From the NCBI GenBank assembly GCA_036513075.1, contig DATBZS010000035.1, forward strand, positions 1 through 59,979: a stretch of 59,979 nucleotides of DNA, in the 5' to 3' direction. This stretch comes from Bog-756 sp036513075. Its GTDB lineage: Bacteria > Actinomycetota > Acidimicrobiia > Acidimicrobiales > RAAP-2. Of the stretch, positions 42,565 to 51,312 are shown one piece after another. The notes below the pieces were generated by a model. That model saw only the letters and a list, made by a program, of their open reading frames with translations. It did not search any database and had not been told where the DNA came from. Positions within the stretch are counted from its first letter, which is position 1; each line of letters opens with the position of its first letter. The position numbers and the translations under genes were made by a program.

Positions 42565-43340
42565 CGGGACGCCCCCAGTACGCTCAGGTCGTCGTAGCGC
42601 TGGTGCATGAAGGGCACCAGCCACTCGGCCGGCACCCGTCCGACGATCTCCCCCGCCTGTGATGACGCGATCTCGGCGTACTCGAAGGACAGGATCTTGC
42701 CCATCGGGAAGTCGGCGATCGGGTCGAGCGGCGCGTCGAGCAATTTGCACTCGCCGGTCACCGGGCGCACCACCCGGGCCGTCTCGTGGCGGCGGCAGTA
42801 GACGAGTGCGGGATCGACCTCGATCCCGTCGCCCGACGGGTCGGGAAGCAGCTTGAAGTAGAAGTCGATCTTGTCGATCTCGTAGCCCGGCTGCTCGGGC
42901 CCGAGCGTGCCCGACACTTCGGCGACCGTCGACCCCATCCTGGCCACCTGGGCAGTCAGCGCGTCGCCGTCGGTGTCGAGGTCGAGCTGGGCGATCTTTT
43001 TTGGCTCGCCATAGGTCTCGCGCCCGCCGATCGTGGCCTGCTCGGTGCTCATGGGCATGAACAGCGCGTACTCGCCCTCGACGTCACCGTGCCGGGCCCG
43101 CACGCCGAACCAGCCGGCCCCGAAGGAGGGCAGCCCGGTCCCGAGGTCGACCACGGCGATGCGCAGGCGCGCGGTGGCGGCCGAAGGCTCGAGCGGCCGG
43201 GGTAGGACCTGGGCGATGGCGTCGGGGTCAGTTTCGAAGACCACCGTGACCGCCGAGGACCAGATCGGGCTCTTCGTGGCCTCGACCTCTCGGTTGGACA
43301 CCTGCTCCGGCGGACGTGCCCCGTAACGGATCTCGCGCAT
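42561..43340 (-). CDS. Acetoacetate decarboxylase-like protein
   Basis: A 259-residue protein of the acetoacetate decarboxylase superfamily. The GRETYGEPKKIAQL stretch carries the Lys expected to form the Schiff base in true decarboxylases; many relatives act instead as aldolase-dehydratases. Other landmarks are YALFMPMSTEQATIGG and FYFKLLPDPSG. GGGGAGGA precedes ATG 43340. It is the first gene of an operon with an amidohydrolase. A role in degrading a beta-keto acid or ring-derived product is inferred. Confidence 0.85.
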   Translation of the reverse strand: MREIRYGARPPEQVSNREVEATKSPIWSSAVTVVFETDPDAIAQVLPRPLEPSAATARLRIAVVDLGTGLPSFGAGWFGVRARHGDVEGEYALFMPMSTEQATIGGRETYGEPKKIAQLDLDTDGDALTAQVARMGSTVAEVSGTLGPEQPGYEIDKIDFYFKLLPDPSGDGIEVDPALVYCRRHETARVVRPVTGECKLLDAPLDPIADFPMGKILSFEYAEIASSQAGEIVGRVPAEWLVPFMHQRYDDLSVLGASR

Positions 43341-43425
43341 GGCGTCCTCCCCCTTCCCCTGACGGCCCTCCGGTCGCCGACCCAAGTGTGTCACGCAGGG
43401 GGTGCATCCGCCCGTAGGACGGGAC

Positions 43426-43776
43426 TCAGCCGGTGGCGACCTCGACGTTCTTTTCGTCGACGTGGACGACCTTCGGCCGGTGACCGGTGAGCTCCTGCTC
43501 CTCGAAGTCGGCGTAGGTCAGGAGGATAACGGTGTCACCCACGTGGACCAGCCGGGCCGCCGCACCGTTCAGGCAGATCTCACCCGGGTCGCCGACGATG
43601 GCATACGTCTCGAATCGGGCCCCATTGTCGACATCGAGCACGGTGACCTGCTCGTGCTCGAGGATGTCGGCCGAGGCGAGCAGTGCGGGATCGATGCTAA
43701 TTGACCCGATGTAGTTGAGGTCGGCCGCGGTGACCGTGGCCCGGTGGATCTTCGACTTCAGCATCCTGCGCCTCAT
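43426..43776 (-). CDS. panD: Aspartate 1-decarboxylase
   Basis: A 116-residue pyruvoyl enzyme that makes beta-alanine for pantothenate and CoA. The self-cleavage site Gly24-Ser25 (NYIGSISID) generates the pyruvoyl group; KSKIHRATVTAADL, the conserved NGAAARLVHVGDTVILLTYA and the C-terminal PKVVHVDEKN are intact. Numbering from ATG 43776 matches other PanD proteins, although GGAGGG lies immediately next to that ATG and would suit ATG 43764 (four residues shorter) better. The other pan genes are not in the window. Confidence 0.93.
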   Translation of the reverse strand: MRRRMLKSKIHRATVTAADLNYIGSISIDPALLASADILEHEQVTVLDVDNGARFETYAIVGDPGEICLNGAAARLVHVGDTVILLTYADFEEQELTGHRPKVVHVDEKNVEVATG

Positions 43777-43918
43777 CCCTCCAGGCTACCGATCCGGGAG
43801 AGGTCCACGGACGACACGCCTCGACCGCGACGTAGCAATCGGTGATCGGCATCCCCAGGGTCGGTATCCCCAGGTTCGGCGTCTGCTTGGTCGAGCCCGG
43901 CACCGACCGGGCGCCTCC

Positions 43919-46675
43919 TCACCCGACCTGCACCGACACCCTGGTCGGTTGCGACGCCGAGGAGTCCCCCACGGCGATCCGGTAGGTGCCGGGCACCGTC
44001 TCCCACCCGTCGGTCTGGAAGGTGGACAGCTGGGCGTCGGGCACCGTCAAGGTGATCGTGCGGGACGCGCCCGGGGCCAGGGTGACCGTGGCGAAGGCGG
44101 CCAGCTGACCCGGAGGCTCGTCGGCAGCCTTCGGGAACGTGAGGTAGGCCTGGGCCACGTCGGTTCCCACCCGCCGGCCGGTGTTCTCGACCACCACCGA
44201 CACGTCGTACCCGCCAGCCTGGTGGACCACGGTGGCGTACCGGTATGAGAACGTGGTGTACGACAGGCCGAAGCCGAAGGGGAAGAGGGGCCGGATGCCG
44301 GTGGCGTGGTTGAACCGGTAGCCGACGTCGAGTCCCTCTGAGTAGGTGGAGGTCAGGCCGATCCCGGGCCATTGGGACTGCAATGGCACGGCAGACTTGG
44401 CCATGCTGGTCGGGAAGGTAACCGGCAGGTGCCCCGACGGGTTCACGTCTCCGGCCAGCACCGCGGCGATGGCTGCGCCGTCCTCCTCGCCCGGGTACCA
44501 CGCCTCGATGACCGCACTCACCTTCGACAGCCACGGCATCACCACCGGCCCGCCGGTGTTGAGCACCACCACGGTGCGGGGGTTGGCGGCCGCCACCGCG
44601 GCAATCAGGGCGTTCTGGTCGCCGGGTAGGGAGAGGTTGGGGCGGTCGAACGTCTCAGCGCTGTAGTCGGCGGCGAACACCACGGCAACATCGGATGCCT
44701 TGGCGGCAGCCACCGCCTGGGCGATGGCAGACCCCACGTAGGCCATCCCGAGGTCGAGGATGCTCGGCACGTCGATGGAGGTGGCATCGGCCACCGGTGT
44801 CCAGTCGAGGGCCAGCCGGTAGTGATGATGGGCGGCCAGGGCGATCGATCCCGACCACGTCCCGGTGTCGTGGGCGATCTGGTCGACGACGGCCGGGCGT
44901 CCGTCGAGCGTGAGGGCAGCCGCTCCCGTCCCGGCCAGCGAGAACACGTAGCGGCCCGACCGGGGCAGGGTGAGCGTGCCGGTCCACGACACGTTGGAGC
45001 CTCGCCAGTTCGACGGGAGCTCGATGCTGGTGGCACCCGCCGTGGTCGGGTCGAGATCGGGCAGTCGACCATGGTCGACTGCCCGGAACCTCTCTGGACG
45101 GTCGGCTGGGGGGTTGGAACGCACCCGGTCGTGGGGAAGCGGGGTGGGCGGCGGCGCGGGATGGACGGCCGCCGCGGCGAAGGGGTCCACGGTGGTGATG
45201 GTCTGTCCGGCACCGACCGCCGGCCCTACCGACAGCGTGAGCCCTTGGCCCTTGCCCGATACCGGCCTCAGATAGCGGGTCGGGACGGTCGGGAGGTGCC
45301 GGGTGGTCGACCCGCCTTCGGCGTACCGCACGGTCGCATCGGGCACGAAGCGGTTGATCAGAGCGGCCAACGGCGTGGAGGTGAATGGGGGCACAACGTG
45401 GGACGATCCGAAACCCTGGGTGACTGGCAGGGTGGAGGCATCGGCACCGATGACCGCCACCGATCCGACCGTGGAGGGGTGGAGGGGCAGTAGGCCCGAA
45501 CTGTTCTTCAGCAGCACGGCGGACTGCTCGGCCGCAGCCAGCGCGAAGTCGGTGTGGCTGGGCACATTGGCCACGGTGCCCGGCGCGCCGGTGGCCGGCC
45601 GGCCGATCACGCCGTAGGCGAACATCTCGGTCAGGATCCGCCCGAGGTCGTCGTCGACAGTGGCAAGCGCCAGTTTTCCGGTCCCGATCAGGCCGGTCAG
45701 CCAGTCCACCGACGACGGCTTCAGCAGTTGGATCCCGGACTTCAGAGCAGTGGGTTGGTTGTGGACGGCACCGAGGTCGGACCGCACGAACCCGGCGAAG
45801 CCCCACTGCTGAAGGACCAGGCCGAGGGCCGGGTCCTGACACTGGAACGTGCCGTCCAACCGGGGGTAGGCGCACATCAGGCTGGCCACGTGGCCCTGGA
45901 TGACGGCGGCCTTGAACGGCGGAAGGTAGATCTCTTGCAGAGTGCGGTTCGGCACCTTGGCGTCCAATGCGCCCCGATTGGTCTCCTGGCTGTAGGCCAC
46001 GAGGTGCTTGGCGTCGGCCATGACCCCCCGGGACTGCATCCCCAGGATGTCGGCCAAGCCCAGGTCGGTGGTCAACAACGGATCCTCGCCGTACGACTCG
46101 TCCGCCCGCCCGCTGGTCGGCACCCGGTCGACGTTCAGGTTGGGCCCCTGGCTGACGTCGATGCCCTGGCCCCGGGCCTCGGCCCCCAACATCTCGCCGT
46201 ACTGCTCGGCCAGCGACGTGTCGAAGGTGGCCCCGATGGCCAGCGGCACCGGTAGCTGGGTGACCCCGGTGTCGCCGAAGGCGAGGCCCCACGGTCCATC
46301 CGAAAGGGTGAGCGACGGGATACACAGCCGGGCCACCCCGGCATTCACATTTTCGTAGTTGCCTGACGAGGTGAGGACGATCTCACCGAGCTTCTCGGGC
46401 AGGGTCATGCGGGCGAGCACCAGCTGGGCCAGAGCTGCGGAGGTGTCGCCCGCCGCCATCGCCGAGGCCAGCCAGGGACAGGCCGCCACGTTGATCGGCG
46501 GGGTCGGGAGCCCGGTGGCCCCGCCCGCCGCAAGTCCGGCGGCCGGAGGTGTCGGGACCGTGGCCGTGGCGGCTTCCGCCGCGGTCGGCAGGGCAGTGGC
46601 CGCCGCGACGGCGACGGCCAGGAGGGCGAGCAGGCGTCGAGAGGCGCGTGTCGCCGCGTGAGAAGTCCGGATCAC
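43919..46675 (-). CDS. Secreted GH3 beta-glucosidase with inserted PA14 domain
   Basis: A 918-residue exported glycosidase. A signal peptide (1-36) is followed by the GH3 barrel (about 80-365) with the nucleophile in FVRSDLGAVH (SDL in place of the common SDW) and SYGEDP, KHLVAYSQETNR. The GH3 C-domain (about 370-470 and 640-780) is split by a PA14-like carbohydrate-binding insert (about 530-640, SNVSWTGTLTLPRSGRYVF). A fibronectin-III-like domain (about 800-918) closes it. It likely releases beta-linked glucose or xylose. GTG 46675 stands 6 nt behind TACGAT (46682-46687, minus), pointing to a leaderless mRNA. A perfect 28-bp palindrome lies in the insert. Confidence 0.92.
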   Translation of the reverse strand: MIRTSHAATRASRRLLALLAVAVAAATALPTAAEAATATVPTPPAAGLAAGGATGLPTPPINVAACPWLASAMAAGDTSAALAQLVLARMTLPEKLGEIVLTSSGNYENVNAGVARLCIPSLTLSDGPWGLAFGDTGVTQLPVPLAIGATFDTSLAEQYGEMLGAEARGQGIDVSQGPNLNVDRVPTSGRADESYGEDPLLTTDLGLADILGMQSRGVMADAKHLVAYSQETNRGALDAKVPNRTLQEIYLPPFKAAVIQGHVASLMCAYPRLDGTFQCQDPALGLVLQQWGFAGFVRSDLGAVHNQPTALKSGIQLLKPSSVDWLTGLIGTGKLALATVDDDLGRILTEMFAYGVIGRPATGAPGTVANVPSHTDFALAAAEQSAVLLKNSSGLLPLHPSTVGSVAVIGADASTLPVTQGFGSSHVVPPFTSTPLAALINRFVPDATVRYAEGGSTTRHLPTVPTRYLRPVSGKGQGLTLSVGPAVGAGQTITTVDPFAAAAVHPAPPPTPLPHDRVRSNPPADRPERFRAVDHGRLPDLDPTTAGATSIELPSNWRGSNVSWTGTLTLPRSGRYVFSLAGTGAAALTLDGRPAVVDQIAHDTGTWSGSIALAAHHHYRLALDWTPVADATSIDVPSILDLGMAYVGSAIAQAVAAAKASDVAVVFAADYSAETFDRPNLSLPGDQNALIAAVAAANPRTVVVLNTGGPVVMPWLSKVSAVIEAWYPGEEDGAAIAAVLAGDVNPSGHLPVTFPTSMAKSAVPLQSQWPGIGLTSTYSEGLDVGYRFNHATGIRPLFPFGFGLSYTTFSYRYATVVHQAGGYDVSVVVENTGRRVGTDVAQAYLTFPKAADEPPGQLAAFATVTLAPGASRTITLTVPDAQLSTFQTDGWETVPGTYRIAVGDSSASQPTRVSVQVG
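45058..45085. repeat. Perfect 28-bp palindrome inside the GH3 gene
   Basis: The half CGGGCAGTCGACCA is followed directly by its exact complement, centred at 45071/45072, with no spacer. It codes for a segment just before the PA14-like domain (FRAVDHGRLPD) that is not conserved in the family. Confidence 0.85.
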
Positions 46676-46747
46676 ACACCGATCGTACGGGGCACAGGTT
46701 CCTCGGCAGGACCACCCGCGATGCCGCCCCTGAGGTGCGAGTCGAAG

Positions 46748-47212
46748 TCAGCCCGAGCTCGGTGGTGGGTCGACGAGGCGCCAGCCGGACATGTGGCGCC
46801 GTTCGTCGGTGCACGAGACCACCGACCACGCCGCCGGGGTCCAGACGTACACGGCGGCCTGGCCATGGTGGAGGCCGATCTCGACCCCTTCGGCCTCGGT
46901 CAACCCGGAGACCACCACCCCTTCCTCGTGGTGCGTGGTGGCGAGGTCCCGGCCGACGGCAGGCCAGTGGGTGACGCCGAGCCGGTCGAGCTCGGTCACC
47001 AGCGCCAGCGTGCGGGCCCGGTTGTCGCCGGGCGGCAGGTGCACGCTGTCGGGGTTCCAGGCCGTCACCACCACCACCGGAGCGACGAGGCCGTCGGGCC
47101 AGCGGTCGACGGCGCCCACCTCGGCCGGCACGAGTCGGAACCGATCCCGATCGGGAGGGGCGATATCGATCACCGCCCGCACATAGGAGTCCCAGTCCTC
47201 CTCGGTGGCCAC
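46748..47212 (-). CDS. DUF3293 family protein
   Basis: A 154-residue protein. VVVVTAWNPDSVHLPPGDNRARTLALVTELDRLGV matches DUF3293 (a strand with AWNP, then an N-rich loop and helix), and the second half has GLTEAEGVEIGLHHGQAAVYVW. The family's function is unknown. GTG 47212 is the only supported start in frame, without a clear ribosome site; the sequence just upstream (47213-47276) has coding-like content in other frames. Confidence 0.8.
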   Translation of the reverse strand: MATEEDWDSYVRAVIDIAPPDRDRFRLVPAEVGAVDRWPDGLVAPVVVVTAWNPDSVHLPPGDNRARTLALVTELDRLGVTHWPAVGRDLATTHHEEGVVVSGLTEAEGVEIGLHHGQAAVYVWTPAAWSVVSCTDERRHMSGWRLVDPPPSSG

Positions 47213-47302
47213 CGGTTCAACGGCTCCCGGGTCTTGCCGTACTCGTGGAGACGGGGTTCATACCATGACGAGCCATGGTGAGTCCTCCTCGGCGCAGCGT
47301 CC

Positions 47303-48547
47303 CTAACGGAACGTCGCGGCCACCGGCAGGTGCTTGACTCCGCCCACGAAGTTGGCCTGAGCCCACTCGGGCTGGCCGGCCACCTCGATGGTGTCCACCG
47401 CGGCCAGCAGTCTCGGGACGATGGTGCGCAGTTCGCGCCGGGCGAACGTCGAGCCCAGGCAGAAGTGATCGCCGCCGCCGAAGGCGATCATCCGGTTGGC
47501 GTTGGGGCGCGCCACGTCGAACGACATGGGCTCGTCGAACATCCGCTCATCCCGGTTGGCCGACGGGTAGGACAACAGCAGACGGTCACCCTCGGGGATG
47601 TCGACGCCGGACAAGGTTGCCGGCCGGGTGAGGTAGCGGAGGAAGTGGCGGACCGGCGACGTCCACCGGATCATTTCGTCGACGGCGTTGTTGACCAGGT
47701 CGGGACGCTCCTGGAGGAGCGCGACCTGTTCGGGTCGGCGCAGCAGGGCTTCGAGTCCACCCGACAGGGCGAACGACGTGGTGTCATGGCCAGCGGTGGC
47801 GACGATCGTGTAATACCAGAATCGGGCATTGCTCTCCATGGGGCAACCGTTCACTTCGGAGGTGGCGATCACCGTGGCCAGGTCATCGGTCGGATGGACC
47901 TTGCGGTCATCGGTGACACCGTCGAAATACGACTGGAACTGGGCGATGGTGTCGGTCAGGAGCGCCATTGGATCGGTTAGGTCGCCCAAATACTCGGGAT
48001 CGGCGGCCCCGAAGATCCCCTGGGTGAGCTTGAGCATGGTCGGCTCGTCCTCCTGGGGGATCCCGAAGATGCCCATGATGACCCGCAGCGTGTAGGGCAC
48101 GGCGATGTCCTGGGCGAAGTCGCAGTTCCCGTCCAACTGGCGGAACTTGTCCACGAACTCGTCGGCGATGGCCTCGATCGAGGACTGGCGCTTGGCCACC
48201 GCCCGCGGCCTGAACCAATCGTTGGCCACGTCGCGGTGGTCGCGGTGTTCGTCACCGTCCATGTGGATGAGGGTCTCGCCCTCGATGCCGATCGATTTGA
48301 GGAATTCGAACTGGGCATCGGGCCCGAGCACCGAGTTGCGGGTGTTGAGGAAGTGATCGTTGTCGCGGGACACCGCAAAGACGTCCTCGTGGCGGGTCAC
48401 CGCCCAGAACGGCGTGTAGCCCTCGATCTCGACCCGCAGTACCGGCGCGTCCCGACGCAGCTCGGCCGCCGCCTCGTGCCACGCCGGCTGGTCGGCGTAG
48501 AGGACGGGGTCGATGAAGATGGTGCCCGGGCTGTCCGCCTCGTTCAT
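47303..48547 (-). CDS. Cytochrome P450
   Basis: A 414-residue soluble bacterial P450. The I-helix oxygen-activation motif is AGHDTTS, the K-helix ExxR is EMIR and the heme-binding loop is FGGGDHFCLG with Cys363 as thiolate. LIHMDGDEHRDHRDVANDWFRP is the C-helix region. It resembles the actinobacterial CYP125/142-like families acting on steroids, terpenoids or fatty acids, an inference. It needs a ferredoxin and reductase, which are not in the window. GGGAGCAGTC precedes the ATG. Confidence 0.93.
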   Translation of the reverse strand: MNEADSPGTIFIDPVLYADQPAWHEAAAELRRDAPVLRVEIEGYTPFWAVTRHEDVFAVSRDNDHFLNTRNSVLGPDAQFEFLKSIGIEGETLIHMDGDEHRDHRDVANDWFRPRAVAKRQSSIEAIADEFVDKFRQLDGNCDFAQDIAVPYTLRVIMGIFGIPQEDEPTMLKLTQGIFGAADPEYLGDLTDPMALLTDTIAQFQSYFDGVTDDRKVHPTDDLATVIATSEVNGCPMESNARFWYYTIVATAGHDTTSFALSGGLEALLRRPEQVALLQERPDLVNNAVDEMIRWTSPVRHFLRYLTRPATLSGVDIPEGDRLLLSYPSANRDERMFDEPMSFDVARPNANRMIAFGGGDHFCLGSTFARRELRTIVPRLLAAVDTIEVAGQPEWAQANFVGGVKHLPVAATFR

Positions 48548-48691
48548 GACTGCTCCCGACTGGTGGCTCGATCGATCCGGTTGCCGGGCGGCTGCGCCGT
48601 TCCGACGGGCCCGATGCTACCCAGTGGCGAAGGTGACCCCGGGATCGCCGGAAGGCATCACGGCACCCCGGCTCCGCCATACGCTGTCGCC

Positions 48692-49192
48692 ATGGCCGCC
48701 ACCGGCACGCCGGACCGATCCGCACGGTGGTGGCCCGCCCGGCCACCGGTCGATCTCGCCGAAGGGACCCTCGCCGAGGTCGACGCCATCGATCTGGTGG
48801 CGCTGCGCCGGACGGTCTTGCGTGACGGGCGGGCCGACCTGCCCGCGTCATACCCGTTCGACGCCGAGGCATCGTCGCTCCACCTCGGCGTAGTCACCTC
48901 GGAGGGGACACCGGTCGGCGGGGTGACAGTGGTGGTCGACCCACTTCCCGGTTTCGCCACTCTCCGACTGGTCCTGATGGCCGTCGACCCCGCGGTCCAG
49001 GGACGGGGCGTCGGTCGACACCTGGTCCTTGCGGTCCAGGAGCGGGCGGCAGTGGCCGGGTTCGCCGTGTGGGCGGCTTCCCGCGTCAGCGCACTCGACT
49101 TCTACACGGGGCTCGGTTTCCGTGCCCGGGGCGATGTGTACGTCGGACCCATGGACCTACCCCACCGCCACGTCCTGTGGCCACCGCGGTAG
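48692..49192 (+). CDS. GNAT-family N-acetyltransferase
   Basis: A 166-residue acetyltransferase. The acetyl-CoA loop is VQGRGVGRHLVLAVQE, preceded by LRLVLMAVDP (motif A strand) and followed by VWAASRVSALDFYTGLGFRARGD (motif B, with the Tyr often acting as general acid). The substrate is unknown. ATG 48692 stands 6 nt behind TACGCT (48680-48685), suggesting a leaderless mRNA. It is convergent with the hydrolase operon. Confidence 0.87.
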   Translation: MAATGTPDRSARWWPARPPVDLAEGTLAEVDAIDLVALRRTVLRDGRADLPASYPFDAEASSLHLGVVTSEGTPVGGVTVVVDPLPGFATLRLVLMAVDPAVQGRGVGRHLVLAVQERAAVAGFAVWAASRVSALDFYTGLGFRARGDVYVGPMDLPHRHVLWPPR

Positions 49193-49199
49193 AGCCCGG

Positions 49200-50108
49200 T
49201 CAGTCCCGGTGTCGGGGCTCGGAGTGGTCCCAGTCGGCCAGCAGCGTGCGCAGCGCGGTCAGCAGGATCAGTGGCTGGTCGAGCATGGCGTGATGGCCGG
49301 CCTCGGGCAATTCGATGACTGGGGTGACCCGGCCCAGCTCGTCGTACATGAATCGGCCGATATCCCGAGTGACAAGCCCGTGTTCTGAACGGAGTAGGGC
49401 GAAGCGGCACCGGACCCGGGACAGGTAGGGGAGGGCCACGCTCCGCATGCCCCCGCCGAACTGGGCGAAGACGTCACGGTCGAACTTCCACTGGAACCCG
49501 CCCTCGGTGGGCTTCACCGAATGGTGGGCGACGTGGTCCATCACGTAGTCGAGGTAGTGGTCCTGGGCCGGGACTGTACGGAAGTGAGCGAAGGCATCCT
49601 CCTCGGTCGGGTAGATGCGAGGCTGGCCGAACGCCTCCTTCAGTCGGTAGGAGGCGATCTCGGGGTCCGGCTCGGTGACCGGCGAGTCGCAGACGATGGC
49701 CCCACTGACCGCGTTGCCGTGGCGGGCTGCGGTCCCGATGGTCACGAATCCACCCATCGAGTGGCCGACAACCACCGGCGGCCCGGCGATGTCGCCGGCT
49801 TCGGCCACGGCCATGACCTCGTCGGTCCACTGCTCGAGCGAGTACGCCGACCGGTGACCGCTATCGCCGTGACCGGACAGATCGACGCACACCACGCGAA
49901 ATTCGTCGGCGAAGGTGGCCGCCACGTGGGTCCACCAGTGGGCGTGTGCTCCGCCGCCGTGGACGAAGACCAAGCCACGGGTGCCCGGGGTGCCGAAGGT
50001 GAGGGCGTGGATGGGACAGCCGGCCACGTCGACCACCAGGTCCCCATAGGGCACGCGCAGTGCCTGGGTGAACCAGGAAGGGGCGTCGGGCAGGGGTGTG
50101 TAGGTCAC
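49200..50108 (-). CDS. Alpha/beta hydrolase
   Basis: A 302-residue hydrolase. FVHGGGAHAHWW is the oxyanion-hole region, CVDLSGHGDSGHR follows, GHSMGG is the nucleophile elbow and the last His is in EAGHHAMLDQP. It may be an esterase, lactonase or C-C hydrolase. The GTG start overlaps the stop of the 2-hydroxyacid dehydrogenase gene (GTGA), so it is the third gene of an operon with that enzyme and a small ORF. Confidence 0.9.
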   Translation of the reverse strand: MTYTPLPDAPSWFTQALRVPYGDLVVDVAGCPIHALTFGTPGTRGLVFVHGGGAHAHWWTHVAATFADEFRVVCVDLSGHGDSGHRSAYSLEQWTDEVMAVAEAGDIAGPPVVVGHSMGGFVTIGTAARHGNAVSGAIVCDSPVTEPDPEIASYRLKEAFGQPRIYPTEEDAFAHFRTVPAQDHYLDYVMDHVAHHSVKPTEGGFQWKFDRDVFAQFGGGMRSVALPYLSRVRCRFALLRSEHGLVTRDIGRFMYDELGRVTPVIELPEAGHHAMLDQPLILLTALRTLLADWDHSEPRHRD

Positions 50109-51097
50109 GGATAGTGCTCCTTGATGGCGTCGGTCACGTCGCGCTCGAGCGGCTGACCGGTCAGCCACCGTTCGAGGTTGGCGGCGAACAGGTCGGCCTG
50201 GCGCTGCAGCCGGCCGATGCCGCCGGCCGCGTTGTGGGGGGTGACCCGCACCCGGGGGTGGGTCCAGAACGGATGGTCCGGGGGAAGCGGCTCGACGTCG
50301 AACACGTCGAGCACGGCGGCCGAGGGCGTCCCGGTGTCGAGGGCGGCCAGCAGAGCGCCTTCGTCTACCAGTGTGCCCCGCCCCACGTTGACCAGCACGG
50401 CGCCCGGCTTCATGCCGGCCAGGAACGCGGCATCGACCAGCCGGTGGGTTCCGGGGGCTGCCGGCGCGCTAAGTACCACCACGTGGGCCTCGCCGACCAC
50501 CTCGGCCAGATGGTCCGGAGTGACGGACCGGTCGACCGGGTCCGAAGGTGACGGCGTCCGCCGACAACCGATGACCTCGGCCCCCAGCGCCCGGGCCCGA
50601 ATGGCCACCGCACTGCCGATGTGGCCGAGCCCGACCACCAGCCACGTCGAGCCGGACACCTCGCGCCAGTCGTGGATGCGCCACTCGAAGGCTCGGGCCT
50701 GGCGACGCCACTGCTCCGCATCCTGGAACTCGTCCAACACGGCCCGCAACACGAATTCGGCGATGGGCAGGCTGTTGACGTGGGCGTTGCACACCCGCAC
50801 TCCGTGCTCGGCCATGACCCGGAACGGCTCGGCGTCGTAGCCGGCGGCCGGCGACTGGTACCAGCGCAACGACGGACAGTCGATCAGGAACCGGAAGAAG
50901 GCCGCCAGCGGCGCCCCCTCCCGGAAGAGGTCGGAGGTCCCCCAGGCCACCTCGGGCCGGGCCTCGGGCCACGGCACCTGGGCTCCGGAGCGTCCGGTCA
51001 GCCCGCCGTCGGCTTCCATGACCATCCATTCGACCCCCGACCGGGCGAGCTGAGGGGCGAACGAGTCATGGGCCGTGCGGGTCAGGAGCGCGAGCAC
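50105..51097 (-). CDS. D-isomer-specific 2-hydroxyacid dehydrogenase
   Basis: A 330-residue NAD(P)-dependent dehydrogenase. The cofactor motif is VVGLGHIG (GxGxxG), and the catalytic Arg, Glu and His are in VNVGRGTLVDE, DVFDVEPLP and VTPHNAAGG. After the nucleotide motif the CRR sequence suggests NADP(H) preference. It reduces a 2-keto acid to the D-hydroxy acid or the reverse. Its GTG start is 4 nt after the stop of a 40-codon ORF and overlaps the downstream hydrolase gene. Confidence 0.92.
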   Translation of the reverse strand: MLALLTRTAHDSFAPQLARSGVEWMVMEADGGLTGRSGAQVPWPEARPEVAWGTSDLFREGAPLAAFFRFLIDCPSLRWYQSPAAGYDAEPFRVMAEHGVRVCNAHVNSLPIAEFVLRAVLDEFQDAEQWRRQARAFEWRIHDWREVSGSTWLVVGLGHIGSAVAIRARALGAEVIGCRRTPSPSDPVDRSVTPDHLAEVVGEAHVVVLSAPAAPGTHRLVDAAFLAGMKPGAVLVNVGRGTLVDEGALLAALDTGTPSAAVLDVFDVEPLPPDHPFWTHPRVRVTPHNAAGGIGRLQRQADLFAANLERWLTGQPLERDVTDAIKEHYP

Positions 51098-51101
51098 CGG
51101 G

Positions 51102-51224
51102 TCATCCTCGGCCGAGGGCTTCGGCCACCAGCGACTGCCCCGGCATCACCCGGGGGTGGGTGTCGTAGCGGTCGGTGTCGACATAGGTGCGGGCTGCAGG
51201 CACGGCGGCGGTTTCTGTGGTCAC
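51102..51224 (-). CDS. Small ORF (40 codons) leading the dehydrogenase operon
   Basis: GTG 51224 is preceded by a strong GGGAGGGG site and opens 40 codons ending 4 nt before the dehydrogenase start. Codon bias is as strong as in its neighbours. The peptide is hydrophilic with an acidic/basic middle (RTYVDTDRYDTHPRV) and has no signal or membrane helix. It could be a small structural partner of the dehydrogenase or hydrolase, or a leader for translational coupling. I know no family. Confidence 0.55.
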   Translation of the reverse strand: MTTETAAVPAARTYVDTDRYDTHPRVMPGQSLVAEALGRG

Positions 51225-51312
51225 GGCCCCTCCCTTCGTGGCGCTCGCTCGGTCCGCCTCATCATGCCAGCGGACGGGTCCGTGGACCCCGTCCGGTGGT
51301 AGAGAGGAGAGC

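Noticed and set aside
47213..47276. Possible extra N-terminal coding upstream of the DUF3293 gene (peptide WYEPRLHEYGKTREPLNR in one frame)
   Set aside because: The stretch looks protein-like and a GAGGAGG site lies before ATG 47276, but joining it to the DUF3293 frame would need two frame changes, so it was not annotated.
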